Assembly: GCF_026191675.1 (NCBI RefSeq)
Contig: NZ_JAKRRY010000003.1
Location: 62,001 to 126,000 of the forward strand
Direction: 5' to 3'
Origin: Vibrio qingdaonensis
Lineage (GTDB): Bacteria > Pseudomonadota > Gammaproteobacteria > Enterobacterales > Vibrionaceae
DNA length: 64,000 nucleotides
The notes under the pieces: model-generated
Told to the model about the DNA's origin: nothing
Databases searched by the model: none
Seen by the model: the letters and a program-made list of their open reading frames with translations, nothing else
Part shown: in pieces, positions 18,242 to 27,333 of the stretch
How positions within the stretch are numbered: the first letter of the stretch is position 1
Layout of the letters: each line of letters starts with the position of its first letter
Program-made: the position numbers and the translations under genes

Positions 18242-20593
18242 ATGAATGTGAAACGCCTAACGGGATGGTTTATAGCGTCAGTTTTTACATGGGGTAGTGC
18301 AACGTTATGCGCACAAGCAAGTGAACCTGCGACCTCAGTTAAACAAACGGCTCAAGAAAATACAGCCAATAACGATAAGGCAAGGCCAAAAATTGGCCTT
18401 GTGTTAGCGGGTGGCGGTGCGAAGGGCGCGGCGCATATCGGTGTGCTTAAAGCGCTGGAAGAAATGAATATCCCCGTTGATATTGTAACGGGTACCAGTA
18501 TGGGGGCTTATGTTGGTGGCCTGTATGCCACGGGCATGAGCGCAGATGAAATAGAGAGTTTTATCCATACGGTCGATTGGAATAATGGCTATGTGGATCG
18601 CGTAAACCGCAGTCAGCGTCGAATCCGAGATAAAGAAGCCGAAGATCGTTATCAAATTCGTACCGATATCGGCTTGCATTTTGGATCCATCGAGGCCCCA
18701 AAAGGCGTGGTTCAAGGGCAAAATATGCTACGTATTTTGCGCAAAACAACCGGTAACCTTCCTAAATTCCAATCTTTTGATGACTTGGCTATTCCTTATC
18801 GCTCTGTCGCCACAGACATTCTTAAGTTGGAGCCTGTGGTCATCGATAAAGGTTACTTAGTCGATGCCATGATGGCGAGTATGTCTGTTCCGGGCGCGTT
18901 GCCCCCATATGAGTTAGGGGATCTTTTGTTGGTCGATGGTGGCGTGACCAACAATATGCCAGTAGAGCTTGCCAAAGAAATGGGCGCAGACCTCATTATT
19001 GCTGTGGATATAAGCAGTGACTATAAAACCCGCGATGACTTTAGTAGCTTTTTGAGTGTTGGTGAGCAACTGTCAAACTATTTGGTTCGCCGTAGTACTG
19101 AAGAGCAAATGCAGTCGCTTGGTGACCATGATGTCTACATGCACCCTGAAGTAGGGAAAATAGCCACAACTGACTTTTCGAGTATGCCAAGAGCGTATGA
19201 GCTAGGGTATGAGGCTGCTTATCAAATTGCCGATGAATTACAGCATCTATCTGTTTCTTCTTCCCAGTTTCAGCAATACATAGAAGACAAGCAAAATGCT
19301 CGTCGTCACCTTCGCTATGGCGATGAAACAGTGGTTGATAAAGTGGTGATTAATAATCAGACGCATTATAGCGACAGTTTGTTGAGTCATAATTTGTCAT
19401 TAAAATCTGGTGAGGTCCTAGAGACGGATGACATTGAAGAAAAAATTGAGAACCTTTACGCACTAGACCGATTTGAACTCATTACTTACGAGTATCAAGA
19501 GCAAGGTGAAGACACCGCGCTGGTGGTGGACGTGAAAGAAAAATCATGGGGTCCAAACTACATGGATTTCCGCTTCTACCTGGAAGAAGATTTTAATGCC
19601 AATAGTTTTTATGCCATTGGTGTTAGTACCAACTTTACTGATCTCAATGATCGTGGTGCGGAACTGCGAGTCAACGCTGATTTTGGTACCGATAAACGGA
19701 TAGAGGCGGAGTTGTATTCTCCCTTTGTGACTAACCAAGATTTTTTCTTCCTCGCGGGTCTTAAATACGGCAATGAAAGGCGAAATGTATTGTGTACGCC
19801 CAATGCCACCAGTACTGGTTGTGTTGACCCCGCGCTCGAAGGCAGTGCCGATTTTGTCCCAGTTACCTATCGTGAATGGCTAGGCGAACTGGCGGTAGGC
19901 TATGCCCCTACCTTATGGCAAGAGTTTAAAGTCGGTGGTCGCTTCGTACAGGGTGAGTCTTATGTGTCACCTTTACCGTCTTCAGGAACGTTTGATTTCG
20001 ATCGCCAAGGGATGTTTGTCAATTATAAACTCGATACCTTAGATGATTTCAGCTTGCCGACAAAAGGTTGGTACATCAATTTAGAATACTTGTTGTCTAA
20101 CGATAGCGGTCAGCAAGATATCAATGATGCGCCATCGGATTTTTCTGATACCGCATATGAGATTACGGCGGAAACAAAATACGCACATACCTTTGGACGT
20201 AATACCTTTGTTGGTTCGTTTGATTATGCGGTGATTGAAACAGAAAACTCGACGTTACCCGTCAATCCAAGAGAGCTGGGTGGCTTTTTGAATTTATCGG
20301 GTATCCCAAGAAACAGTTTGATAGGAGAGAACAAACTGTATGGTAGCCTCGTCTATCGCTATCGATGGTTTGACAATGATTTTGGTATGTTTAAATCTCC
20401 CGTGTATTTAGGCGCATCTGCCGAGTACGGCGGCGTTTGGGATGGTGACCAAGGTATTTCTGATGCTCCGCTGTTTATGGCAGGCTCTATTTTTGCTGGA
20501 ATTGATTCGCCTGTTGGACCCATTATGCTCTCTTATGGTCAAGTCGAAACAGGATTACGGTCGTTTTATTTAATCATTGGTGCTGCATATTAA
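18242..20593 (+). CDS. patatin-like phospholipase fused to an outer-membrane barrel (PlpD-like)
   Basis: 783 residues. The ATG at 18242 is preferred over the TTG at 18224, because TAGGG precedes it and a proper signal peptide follows (cleavage near AQA-SE, residue 27). The patatin domain (about 48-340) has the oxyanion loop LAGGGAKGAAHIG, the nucleophile GTSMG (Ser86) and the catalytic Asp232 in VDGG. A POTRA-like unit follows (about 365-430, VVDKVVINNQTHYSDSLLS), and the rest is a 16-strand-type Omp85/BamA-like barrel ending FYLIIGAAY with an aromatic terminal residue. This order is that of type Vd autotransporters, in which the barrel carries the lipase to the cell surface. All active-site residues are present. 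The natural substrate is unknown. Confidence 0.88.
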   Translation: MNVKRLTGWFIASVFTWGSATLCAQASEPATSVKQTAQENTANNDKARPKIGLVLAGGGAKGAAHIGVLKALEEMNIPVDIVTGTSMGAYVGGLYATGMSADEIESFIHTVDWNNGYVDRVNRSQRRIRDKEAEDRYQIRTDIGLHFGSIEAPKGVVQGQNMLRILRKTTGNLPKFQSFDDLAIPYRSVATDILKLEPVVIDKGYLVDAMMASMSVPGALPPYELGDLLLVDGGVTNNMPVELAKEMGADLIIAVDISSDYKTRDDFSSFLSVGEQLSNYLVRRSTEEQMQSLGDHDVYMHPEVGKIATTDFSSMPRAYELGYEAAYQIADELQHLSVSSSQFQQYIEDKQNARRHLRYGDETVVDKVVINNQTHYSDSLLSHNLSLKSGEVLETDDIEEKIENLYALDRFELITYEYQEQGEDTALVVDVKEKSWGPNYMDFRFYLEEDFNANSFYAIGVSTNFTDLNDRGAELRVNADFGTDKRIEAELYSPFVTNQDFFFLAGLKYGNERRNVLCTPNATSTGCVDPALEGSADFVPVTYREWLGELAVGYAPTLWQEFKVGGRFVQGESYVSPLPSSGTFDFDRQGMFVNYKLDTLDDFSLPTKGWYINLEYLLSNDSGQQDINDAPSDFSDTAYEITAETKYAHTFGRNTFVGSFDYAVIETENSTLPVNPRELGGFLNLSGIPRNSLIGENKLYGSLVYRYRWFDNDFGMFKSPVYLGASAEYGGVWDGDQGISDAPLFMAGSIFAGIDSPVGPIMLSYGQVETGLRSFYLIIGAAY

Positions 20594-20879
20594 TTCAGCC
20601 CACAATTGTTCACGGGCGTGAGCCTATGAACAGAATTTGCGAGTGAAATAAGTAAAGTATCCTACATAGAGGCGAGTGAAAATCATGGATTTTGCTCGAA
20701 GTTGCTATGTTGGTCAAAATGATAAGATTTTAATTTATCGTTAAATTTGCTATTCTTCGCCCCACAGTTTGGCCTCTCTAATGCTGATCATTAAAGGAAT
20801 TGATGACGAAAAATGGCGAGGGAGAGCCAAGTTTCCAAGGATGTCCACTCCTAATTCTAATTATTAAGGAGGGACCGCA
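20594..20879 (+). promoter_or_regulatory. acnB upstream region
   Basis: About 290 bases without a gene. It includes an AT-rich stretch near 20720-20755 where the acnB promoter is likely. A near-perfect Shine-Dalgarno AAGGAGGG at 20866-20873 is spaced six bases from an ATG at 20880 that is not in the acnB frame. No terminator for the patatin gene was recognised, only a weak dyad GTTCA...TGAAC near 20608-20631. Confidence 0.5.
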
Positions 20880-20963
20880 ATGAGAGGAAAAAAGTCGTGC
20901 TTGAAGCCTACCGTAAACACGTCGCAGAGCGTGCTGTCGAAGGAGTTGTTCCTAGACCCCTAG
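20880..20963 (+). CDS. putative 27-codon leader reading frame overlapping the acnB start
   Basis: ATG at 20880 to TAG at 20961-20963. It reads [14 protein letters not shown] and then [13 protein letters not shown], and resembles no protein I know. It has the best ribosome-binding site in the region (AAGGAGGG, six-base spacer), far better than that of acnB itself. It overlaps the first 22 codons of acnB in another frame. Its codons 3-5 (GGA AAA AAG) contain the heptamer A AAA AAG at 20888-20894, and a -1 slip there leads exactly into the acnB frame (...[11 protein letters not shown]). Whether it is a leader peptide, a device for frameshifting or translational coupling, or a false start is open. 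That ribosomes initiate here is inference from the Shine-Dalgarno. Confidence 0.45.
   Translation: MRGKKSCLKPTVNTSQSVLSKELFLDP
20888..20894 (+). promoter_or_regulatory. A AAA AAG slippery heptamer at the acnB start
   Basis: Six A then G, phased as A-AAA-AAG in the frame of the ATG at 20880. This is the same heptamer that directs -1 frameshifting in E. coli dnaX. After the slip the next codons are GTC GTG CTT, and that GTG (20897) is also the likely direct start of acnB. No strong stem-loop lies at the usual 5-9 base distance downstream; a 4-bp stem CACG/CGTG begins at 20918. Confidence 0.5.
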
Positions 20964-23494
20964 ATGCTGAACAAGTTGCTGGACTTGTTGAGCTATTAAA
21001 GAATCCCCCTCAAGGTGAAGAAGAAATCATCCTTGATCTTCTTGAGAACCGCATTCCACCAGGCGTAGATGAAGCCGCTTACGTTAAAGCTGGTTTCCTT
21101 ACGGCGATTACAAAAGGTGAAGTAACATCACCACTCGTCAGTCGTGAAAAAGCCGCTGAACTGCTGGGTACTATGCAAGGCGGATATAACATCGAGTCGC
21201 TTGTCTCTTTGCTTGATGATGACGCACTTGCCCCGATCGCTGTTAAAGCTCTTTCTCATACGCTTTTGATGTTTGATGCATTTTATGACGTGGAAGAAAA
21301 AGCGAAAGCAGGCAACGACCATGCTAAGCAAGTCATGACGTCGTGGGCGGAAGCCGAATGGTTCCAGTCTAAGCCAAAACTACAAGAAAAAATTACCCTT
21401 ACTGTTTTTAAGGTTACTGGTGAAACGAATACCGATGACTTATCGCCAGCACCTGATGCTTGGTCTCGTCCTGACATCCCAGTTCACGCGCTAGCGATGC
21501 TAAAAAATGCTCGTGAAGGTATTGAACCGGATCAACAAGGTTCTATTGGTCCAATTAAACAAATTGAAGCGCTCCAACAAAAAGGCCATCAATTGGTTTA
21601 CGTTGGTGACGTTGTTGGTACGGGATCTTCACGTAAATCAGCAACCAACTCTGTGCTTTGGTTCATGGGCGATGATATCCCTAATGTTCCGAATAAACGC
21701 GCAGGTGGTTATGTTCTAGGTGGTAAAATTGCGCCAATCTTCTTCAATACTATGGAAGATGCGGGTGCACTACCGATTGAAGTGGACGTGACGAAACTGA
21801 ACATGGGTGATGTGATTGATATTTACCCATTTGAGGGTAAAGTTTGCGATCATGAAAGCGGTGAGACACTGGCTGAGTTTTCGTTAAAGACTGATGTACT
21901 GATTGATGAAGTACAAGCTGGTGGCCGTATTCCTCTAATCATCGGTCGTGGCTTAACGGACCGTGCGCGTGAAGCACTAGGTATGGCGCCTTCTGAGGTC
22001 TTCCGTCGCCCTGTTGAAGTTGAAGATACCGGTACGGGTTTTACTCTTGCGCAAAAAATGGTGGGTAAAGCTTGTGGTGTAGAGGGTATTCGTCCAGGGA
22101 CTTACTGTGAGCCTAAGATGACAACGGTTGGGTCACAAGATACTACAGGGCCGATGACGCGTGATGAGCTTAAAGATCTCGCTTGTCTTGGCTTTTCTGC
22201 AGATCTAGTGATGCAGTCTTTCTGTCACACTTCGGCTTATCCAAAGCCCGTTGATGTGAATACGCACCATACACTGCCAGATTTTATTATGAATCGTGCA
22301 GGTGTATCACTGCGTCCAGGTGATGGTGTTATCCACTCTTGGTTGAACCGTATGTTGTTGCCAGATACCGTTGGTACTGGTGGTGACTCTCATACGCGTT
22401 TCCCTCTTGGTATTTCTTTCCCTGCAGGTTCTGGTTTGGTGGCGTTTGCTGCTGCGACGGGAGTGATGCCACTCGATATGCCTGAATCTATTTTGGTTCG
22501 TTTTAAAGGTGATATGCAGCCGGGTATTACGCTGCGTGACCTTGTCCATGCGATTCCTTACTATGGCATTCAGCAAGGCCTACTTACCGTTGAAAAAGCA
22601 GGCAAGATCAATGAATTCTCGGGTCGCATTCTAGAGATTGAAGGCGTTGAACACCTATCAGTAGAGCAAGCTTTTGAATTGTCTGATGCGTCAGCAGAGC
22701 GAAGCGCTGCGGGTTGTACGGTGAAGCTCTCTCAAGAGTCGATTGAGGAATACCTTAATTCCAATATCACCATGCTTAAGTGGATGATTTCTGAAGGTTA
22801 CGGTGATCGCCGTACGATTGAACGTCGAATCGTGGCAATGGAAGAGTGGCTAGCAAACCCTGATCTTATGCAGGCGGATAGCGATGCGCAATATGCTCAC
22901 GTTATCGAAATTGACTTGGCCGATATCGACCAGCCAATTCTTTGTGCGCCAAATGACCCTGATGATGCTCGCTTGTTGGCTGATGTTCAAGGTACCGAAA
23001 TCAATGAGGTCTTTATTGGTTCATGTATGACGAATATTGGTCACTTCCGTGCGGCGGGTAAGCTTCTTGATAAGTTTACAGGTCAGCTGGATACACGTTT
23101 GTGGATTGCACCACCAACTAAGATGGATAAAGACCAGCTAACAGAAGAGGGTTACTACGGTATCTTTGGTCGTGCGGGCGTACGTATCGAAACACCGGGA
23201 TGTTCACTGTGTATGGGGAACCAAGCGCGAGTGGCAGACGCTTCTACTGTGATGTCGACATCAACACGTAACTTCCCGAACCGTTTGGGTACAGGTGCGA
23301 ACGTTTACTTGGCTTCCGCTGAGCTTTCATCTGTTGGTGCTATTCTAGGTCGAATTCCTAACAAGGAAGAGTACTTAGAGTACATGCAGCAAATTGATGC
23401 CACTGCGGCGGATACCTACCGTTATTTGAATTTCCATCTAATGGGTCAGTATACTGAAAAAGCCGATACGGTTATTTTCCAAGAGCCGGCATAA
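20897..23494 (+). CDS. acnB: bifunctional aconitate hydratase 2 / 2-methylisocitrate dehydratase
   Basis: 865 residues, the E. coli AcnB length. AcnB is the main TCA-cycle aconitase, converting citrate to isocitrate through a [4Fe-4S] cluster. Without the cluster it can bind mRNA. The HEAT-like N-terminal domain, the swivel domain ([17 protein letters not shown]) and the catalytic domains ([12 protein letters not shown]; cluster ligands within [10 protein letters not shown] and [12 protein letters not shown]) are all intact. The reading frame matches E. coli from the first residues ([12 protein letters not shown]), so the start is the GTG at 20897, with GAGG nine bases upstream. A much stronger ribosome site serves an overlapping ATG in another frame (20880). 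Confidence 0.95.
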   Translation: MLEAYRKHVAERAVEGVVPRPLDAEQVAGLVELLKNPPQGEEEIILDLLENRIPPGVDEAAYVKAGFLTAITKGEVTSPLVSREKAAELLGTMQGGYNIESLVSLLDDDALAPIAVKALSHTLLMFDAFYDVEEKAKAGNDHAKQVMTSWAEAEWFQSKPKLQEKITLTVFKVTGETNTDDLSPAPDAWSRPDIPVHALAMLKNAREGIEPDQQGSIGPIKQIEALQQKGHQLVYVGDVVGTGSSRKSATNSVLWFMGDDIPNVPNKRAGGYVLGGKIAPIFFNTMEDAGALPIEVDVTKLNMGDVIDIYPFEGKVCDHESGETLAEFSLKTDVLIDEVQAGGRIPLIIGRGLTDRAREALGMAPSEVFRRPVEVEDTGTGFTLAQKMVGKACGVEGIRPGTYCEPKMTTVGSQDTTGPMTRDELKDLACLGFSADLVMQSFCHTSAYPKPVDVNTHHTLPDFIMNRAGVSLRPGDGVIHSWLNRMLLPDTVGTGGDSHTRFPLGISFPAGSGLVAFAAATGVMPLDMPESILVRFKGDMQPGITLRDLVHAIPYYGIQQGLLTVEKAGKINEFSGRILEIEGVEHLSVEQAFELSDASAERSAAGCTVKLSQESIEEYLNSNITMLKWMISEGYGDRRTIERRIVAMEEWLANPDLMQADSDAQYAHVIEIDLADIDQPILCAPNDPDDARLLADVQGTEINEVFIGSCMTNIGHFRAAGKLLDKFTGQLDTRLWIAPPTKMDKDQLTEEGYYGIFGRAGVRIETPGCSLCMGNQARVADASTVMSTSTRNFPNRLGTGANVYLASAELSSVGAILGRIPNKEEYLEYMQQIDATAADTYRYLNFHLMGQYTEKADTVIFQEPA

Positions 23495-23502
23495 GCGCTA
23501 TG

Positions 23503-23529
23503 AATTGGGAGAGTTTGCTCTCCCAATTT
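23503..23529 (+). terminator. first hairpin after acnB
   Basis: Stem AATTGGGAGAG / CTCTCCCAATT around a 4-5 base loop, 9 bases after the acnB stop. Only a short T-tract follows, so termination may be incomplete or the hairpin may protect the 3' end. Confidence 0.7.
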
Positions 23530-23568
23530 AATGTCGATAGTGACTCTGGAATAGAACAACACTAATGT

Positions 23569-23609
23569 AAAAGCCAGTCTTCAATGTGAAATCGAAGGCT
23601 GGCTTTTTT
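23569..23609. terminator. second, bidirectional terminator between acnB and chiS
   Basis: AAAAGCCAG-T-CTTC pairs with GAAG-G-CTGGCTTTTTT across an 11-base loop. It is flanked by A and T tracts on opposite sides and lies between convergent acnB and chiS. Confidence 0.85.
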
Positions 23610-23652
23610 GTGGGTCAAGCAAAGAGTTGGATTAAAACGATGAATGCATGAG

Positions 23653-26600
23653 TTAACTCGTTAACAACTTTTGCAGCCTGTCTCTACAAGCGATGATGTG
23701 GTCGCGCTCCGGACCTTGTTTGTGGCAGTGCTCCAAAATGTATTCCATTGAACTCAATACGGTGCGCCAGCGAGGGGTTTTTGGAAGTGTTTCTACTCGC
23801 AGGTATTTGTCTAACGTTCGCGTTTGTAGCGTGCTTCGATCTAGGTAAACTCGCCAAAGTCCACTTTGTTCTGCAAAGGCAAATTTCGATTGTCCGGTGA
23901 CATCTTCCCAGTAGGTCAGTGAATTTGTCATCGCTTCTACCAGTATTTCACGCATTAATTCAGGGCGAGATTTTTGCTCGTCGCTGGCTTTATCGGCCAA
24001 TCGAGTAAACTCTCCCCCTAGCTCTTTTAATTCTTGTAGCTTGGCTTTATCCCCTTCAATGGCGTAGCTAGACAGTGCATCAATGGCGGTTTCAAGGTTT
24101 TTAACACGTGATACGTTAGTATTTTTACCTTGTTCAAAGATATAAACATTCCGTAGTCCAGGGCCTTCTGGTAGCGTTAAAATGTCAGCATTGATACGCT
24201 GCCTGACATCTTCTATAAAGATATCAATGTCACCACAATAATGCTCTTGAGATAGGTTTACGAACTTAGGGGCGATGAGATCATCCAAGCTCGAACGTTT
24301 TAGCTGTTCAACATTTCGTTTGAATAACGCTGCCGCCGCTTGATTGGCAAATTGGATTTTCAGATCATTACGTACGCACAAAATAGCTTCTGGTGCGGTA
24401 TCGAGCTGCTCAATGAGTCGCCCTTGTGTTTCCAGTAGGCTGGCTTCGACGAGCGCGCGCTGCTTGAGCTCATATTTAAGGCTTTGGTTTTCTGCTCGCC
24501 GTACCTCAGCTTTGCTCGCTTGCAGGTGGGCGGCAATTCTCGCCGCCAGTTCTTGTTTGCTAAATGGTTTGGATAAATAGTCATTTGCGCCCACCTCAAA
24601 ACCACGAACACGGTCTTCTGATTGATTGAGCGCCGTGAGCATAATGACGGGCAAAGCAGCGTGATCGTATTGTTCACGTAGCGTTTCACAGACTTCAAAC
24701 CCACTCATTCCTGGCATCATGATATCAAGCAGTAGTAGGTCTGGTTTGTCTTTTTCTATTGTCGCCATGGCTTCTATGCCATCTTTGGCGAGTGTGACTT
24801 GATAACCTTCAAGTCGTAAAAAGCTTTCTAGAATGCGCAGGTTAACGGGCTCATCATCAGCGATAAGGATTTTAGGGCCATCAGGGTTGTCAGGAAGAGT
24901 TTCTTCGTCGCTGATTGCTAACTCGTTTTGATCCGTCACTTGGTAGTGATTCGATTGTGGCACATAAGACATGGCTTCCACTTCTTCTTGGCTAGCCAAT
25001 GGCAGTGTGAAGCTGAATGTGGTTCCTACATGTGGTTGGCTACTGACATAGAGTGAGCCCCCCATTAACTCAATGAGCTGGCGGCTGATAGAAAGCCCGA
25101 GTCCTGCTCCTTGGCGATAGTGACCTGAATCGTGTCCAGCCTGTACTAAGGGTTCGAAAATATGCTCTAACTGCTGCGCCGGGATACCATGTCCAGTATC
25201 GACAACTTGCACGCGGATATGATCATCCATCGCGGTTGCGGATAATACAATTTTACCTTCGTTGGTGTACTTTATGGCGTTGCCGACTAAGTTATACAAC
25301 ACTTGTTCTAACCGCTGAGGGTCAGCGGATACGTAAGGAATAGGTTCTAACACTTGGTTAATAATGCGAATCTTTTTATTACCCAACAGGTGCTGGGATA
25401 AGTCGAGAACAAGTTGTGTCGCACTGGTAAGGCTCACGGCGGAGCGCTCTATTGCCAGGCTGCCATAGCGCATCTTGTGATAATCGAGAAGGTCATCGAC
25501 AAGGCTTGCCAGCCTTTGACCGCTGTTAACAATAATATCCAGTTGATAGCGATGATTGGCGCCAATCGGGCCGTTAGCCCCAGATATCATGGCTTCAGCA
25601 ATGCCAATCATGCCATGTAGTGGTGTCCTTAGTTCATGGGAGGTAGTGGCAAGAAATTCATCTTTTAGTTTGTTGGCAAGTTGTAGTTCTTCATTCTGCT
25701 TTTTAATCACAATGAGGTGTTGTTCTAGCTCTTGGTTTTGGCTTTTAATTAACTCGATTTTATCCTTGATAGAGCGACGCATACGTTCAAAACTGAGTGC
25801 CAGTCGACCAATCTCATCTTTGCGGTTAGCGCTAATGATCGATGGCTCAAGATCACCTCCTGATGCTCGCTCGGCAGCCCATGTTAGCTTTAGTAGTGGC
25901 GAGGTAATAAAGTTAGATAGATAGTGAGAGGCAATCACCACCAGAATGATTGCGCTAAGCATCGCGATAACAAACAGTTTTTCCAGCTGATGAATGCTGG
26001 CAAATGCTACGGATTCAGGCGTTTCTGCAACGAGTGCCCATGTGGTGTCTGAGAATTGGACGGGTGCAAAGGCGGCGAGATACTGGTTATTGAGAGTATT
26101 GCTATAGCTACCAACTTGAGTTTCGCCAGAGAGGGCTTTCTGAATGACTTGTTCGCTTTGTGTAATACTTTCTGCGGATAGCCCCATCATTTTGGCTTTA
26201 CCATCATTTCCGACCAACAGAAGGTTGATGTCGGTGGTGCTGCCGCTATTGATGAGCTTAGTGATCCCTTTAATTGGCAAACGAAATAGTGCGTAACTGT
26301 GTAAATACCCTTGTTGAATAATCGGGGCACCTAGCCACGCGTATTGCTGCTCTCCTTGGGAGGCAAAGTCAGAAATGATAACTGGCGTGTATTCTTCATT
26401 ATCTTTACGTTTTTTTGTCACTTCTTGATCTAGAGTCGCAAAGGTTGAGCCCAGTATGGATTGAGAAAAGCGGCCCGTATTGAGGTTGGTACCATAGTAA
26501 TCGTGTTTGAACACTGAGTAGGTAACGTTACCCGCTAAATCGACCAAGACGATATCGTCAAAATCAGAACGTTTAAGGTGTTCCACAAACGCGCGGTGAT

Positions 26601-27039
26601 AGCGTTTGTGGAGCAGTCGATATCGCTCACTGCCCACATAGCTGCTCGAGTCTGGCATGATAGAGGTTTTTACCTGATCGCCAGAGCCGGTAATGTAACG
26701 TTCTTGTGCATGTTGTTGGGCTTGCTTAATATCATCGCCCAAGCGTTGGAATGCGTTGACGATGCCGTAAAACCGCCCACCACTGGCATAGGCAAGCTCT
26801 GAGCGCACAAAGCCCATGACTTCTGATTTCTGTGCATCAAAGTAATCGAGAACCTGTTGTTTTTTTGTATCGCGAACAGAAACAAGGTGCGTAGTGCTTT
26901 GATCGCGAAGATCTTGGCTGTGAGCATTAAGAAAAAACAGAGCAATGACAGTAAGTGGAGTGATGCTGAGCGCCAAAAATGCCATCATCAAAGTGCTTTG
27001 TAATCGTTTAAATTTCTGTTTTCTATGCAGCTTGAACAT
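23653..27039 (-). CDS. chiS: chitin-responsive hybrid sensor kinase / DNA-binding regulator ChiS
   Basis: 1128 residues. A membrane span (about 15-38), a periplasmic Cache-like region to about 350 and a second span (355-377) lead to HAMP (to about 430) and HisKA with SHELRTP (His468). HATPase_c follows (NLVGNAIKYTNEG, GAGLGLSI), then a receiver domain with the acceptor Asp772 in LLLLDIMMPGMSG, a PAS-like segment (about 865-945) and a C-terminal domain of about 105 residues from 1024. V. cholerae ChiS (VC0622) is a 1129-residue noncanonical one-component regulator whose C-terminal domain binds DNA at the chitobiose operon, while chitin-binding protein CBP inhibits it. Length, residue numbers and the adjoining rsmC-permease-hemL-erpA order all agree. 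That operon and cbp are absent here. Confidence 0.85.
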   Translation of the reverse strand: MFKLHRKQKFKRLQSTLMMAFLALSITPLTVIALFFLNAHSQDLRDQSTTHLVSVRDTKKQQVLDYFDAQKSEVMGFVRSELAYASGGRFYGIVNAFQRLGDDIKQAQQHAQERYITGSGDQVKTSIMPDSSSYVGSERYRLLHKRYHRAFVEHLKRSDFDDIVLVDLAGNVTYSVFKHDYYGTNLNTGRFSQSILGSTFATLDQEVTKKRKDNEEYTPVIISDFASQGEQQYAWLGAPIIQQGYLHSYALFRLPIKGITKLINSGSTTDINLLLVGNDGKAKMMGLSAESITQSEQVIQKALSGETQVGSYSNTLNNQYLAAFAPVQFSDTTWALVAETPESVAFASIHQLEKLFVIAMLSAIILVVIASHYLSNFITSPLLKLTWAAERASGGDLEPSIISANRKDEIGRLALSFERMRRSIKDKIELIKSQNQELEQHLIVIKKQNEELQLANKLKDEFLATTSHELRTPLHGMIGIAEAMISGANGPIGANHRYQLDIIVNSGQRLASLVDDLLDYHKMRYGSLAIERSAVSLTSATQLVLDLSQHLLGNKKIRIINQVLEPIPYVSADPQRLEQVLYNLVGNAIKYTNEGKIVLSATAMDDHIRVQVVDTGHGIPAQQLEHIFEPLVQAGHDSGHYRQGAGLGLSISRQLIELMGGSLYVSSQPHVGTTFSFTLPLASQEEVEAMSYVPQSNHYQVTDQNELAISDEETLPDNPDGPKILIADDEPVNLRILESFLRLEGYQVTLAKDGIEAMATIEKDKPDLLLLDIMMPGMSGFEVCETLREQYDHAALPVIMLTALNQSEDRVRGFEVGANDYLSKPFSKQELAARIAAHLQASKAEVRRAENQSLKYELKQRALVEASLLETQGRLIEQLDTAPEAILCVRNDLKIQFANQAAAALFKRNVEQLKRSSLDDLIAPKFVNLSQEHYCGDIDIFIEDVRQRINADILTLPEGPGLRNVYIFEQGKNTNVSRVKNLETAIDALSSYAIEGDKAKLQELKELGGEFTRLADKASDEQKSRPELMREILVEAMTNSLTYWEDVTGQSKFAFAEQSGLWRVYLDRSTLQTRTLDKYLRVETLPKTPRWRTVLSSMEYILEHCHKQGPERDHIIACRDRLQKLLTS

Positions 27040-27081
27040 ACGTAAGTCTTAGGCCGTTAAGGGGTATTTAGTGAATAAATG

Positions 27082-27109
27082 CAGGTGTTTTTTTGTCATA
27101 AAACACCTG
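27082..27109. promoter_or_regulatory. perfect dyad in the chiS upstream region
   Basis: CAGGTGTTTT and AAAACACCTG form a perfect 10-bp inverted repeat with an 8-base centre, 43 bases before the chiS ATG. It lacks a terminator-type T-run in either direction. It may be an operator or a 5' UTR hairpin; function is inference. Confidence 0.5.
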
Positions 27110-27278
27110 ACCTTACTAATCTAAATACTTTTTTTACTTTGGCAAGTAAGTTGAATGCAAAGCGTGTGAGGTCACTCATAATTAATGACTGCTTGAAATT
27201 TGATTGGTGATGCTGATGTCAGCTGCAATAAAAGTAACAGTTAAACAGAGGGTTATAAGTAAGGCGGGAAAAGAAGGC

Positions 27279-27309
27279 GGCAATACTGGTTAGAGTGAGC
27301 AGTATTGCC
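27279..27309 (-). terminator. rsmC terminator
   Basis: Perfect 10-bp stem GGCAATACTG / CAGTATTGCC with an 11-base loop, 24 bases past the rsmC stop, followed on the minus strand by GCCTTCTTTTC. It separates rsmC from chiS. Confidence 0.7.
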
Positions 27310-27333
27310 GACAGACTTATTTAAATACGTGAG

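Noticed and set aside
20594..20880. Riboswitch in the acnB leader
   Set aside because: No known aptamer pattern is evident; only short, weak dyads were seen.
22307..22576. Minus-strand 89-codon frame opposite acnB
   Set aside because: Antisense shadow: the acnB frame is conserved through this region.
24344..26802. Plus-strand frames opposite chiS
   Set aside because: They are antisense shadows of a well-supported 1128-residue gene and have no ribosome sites or family resemblance.
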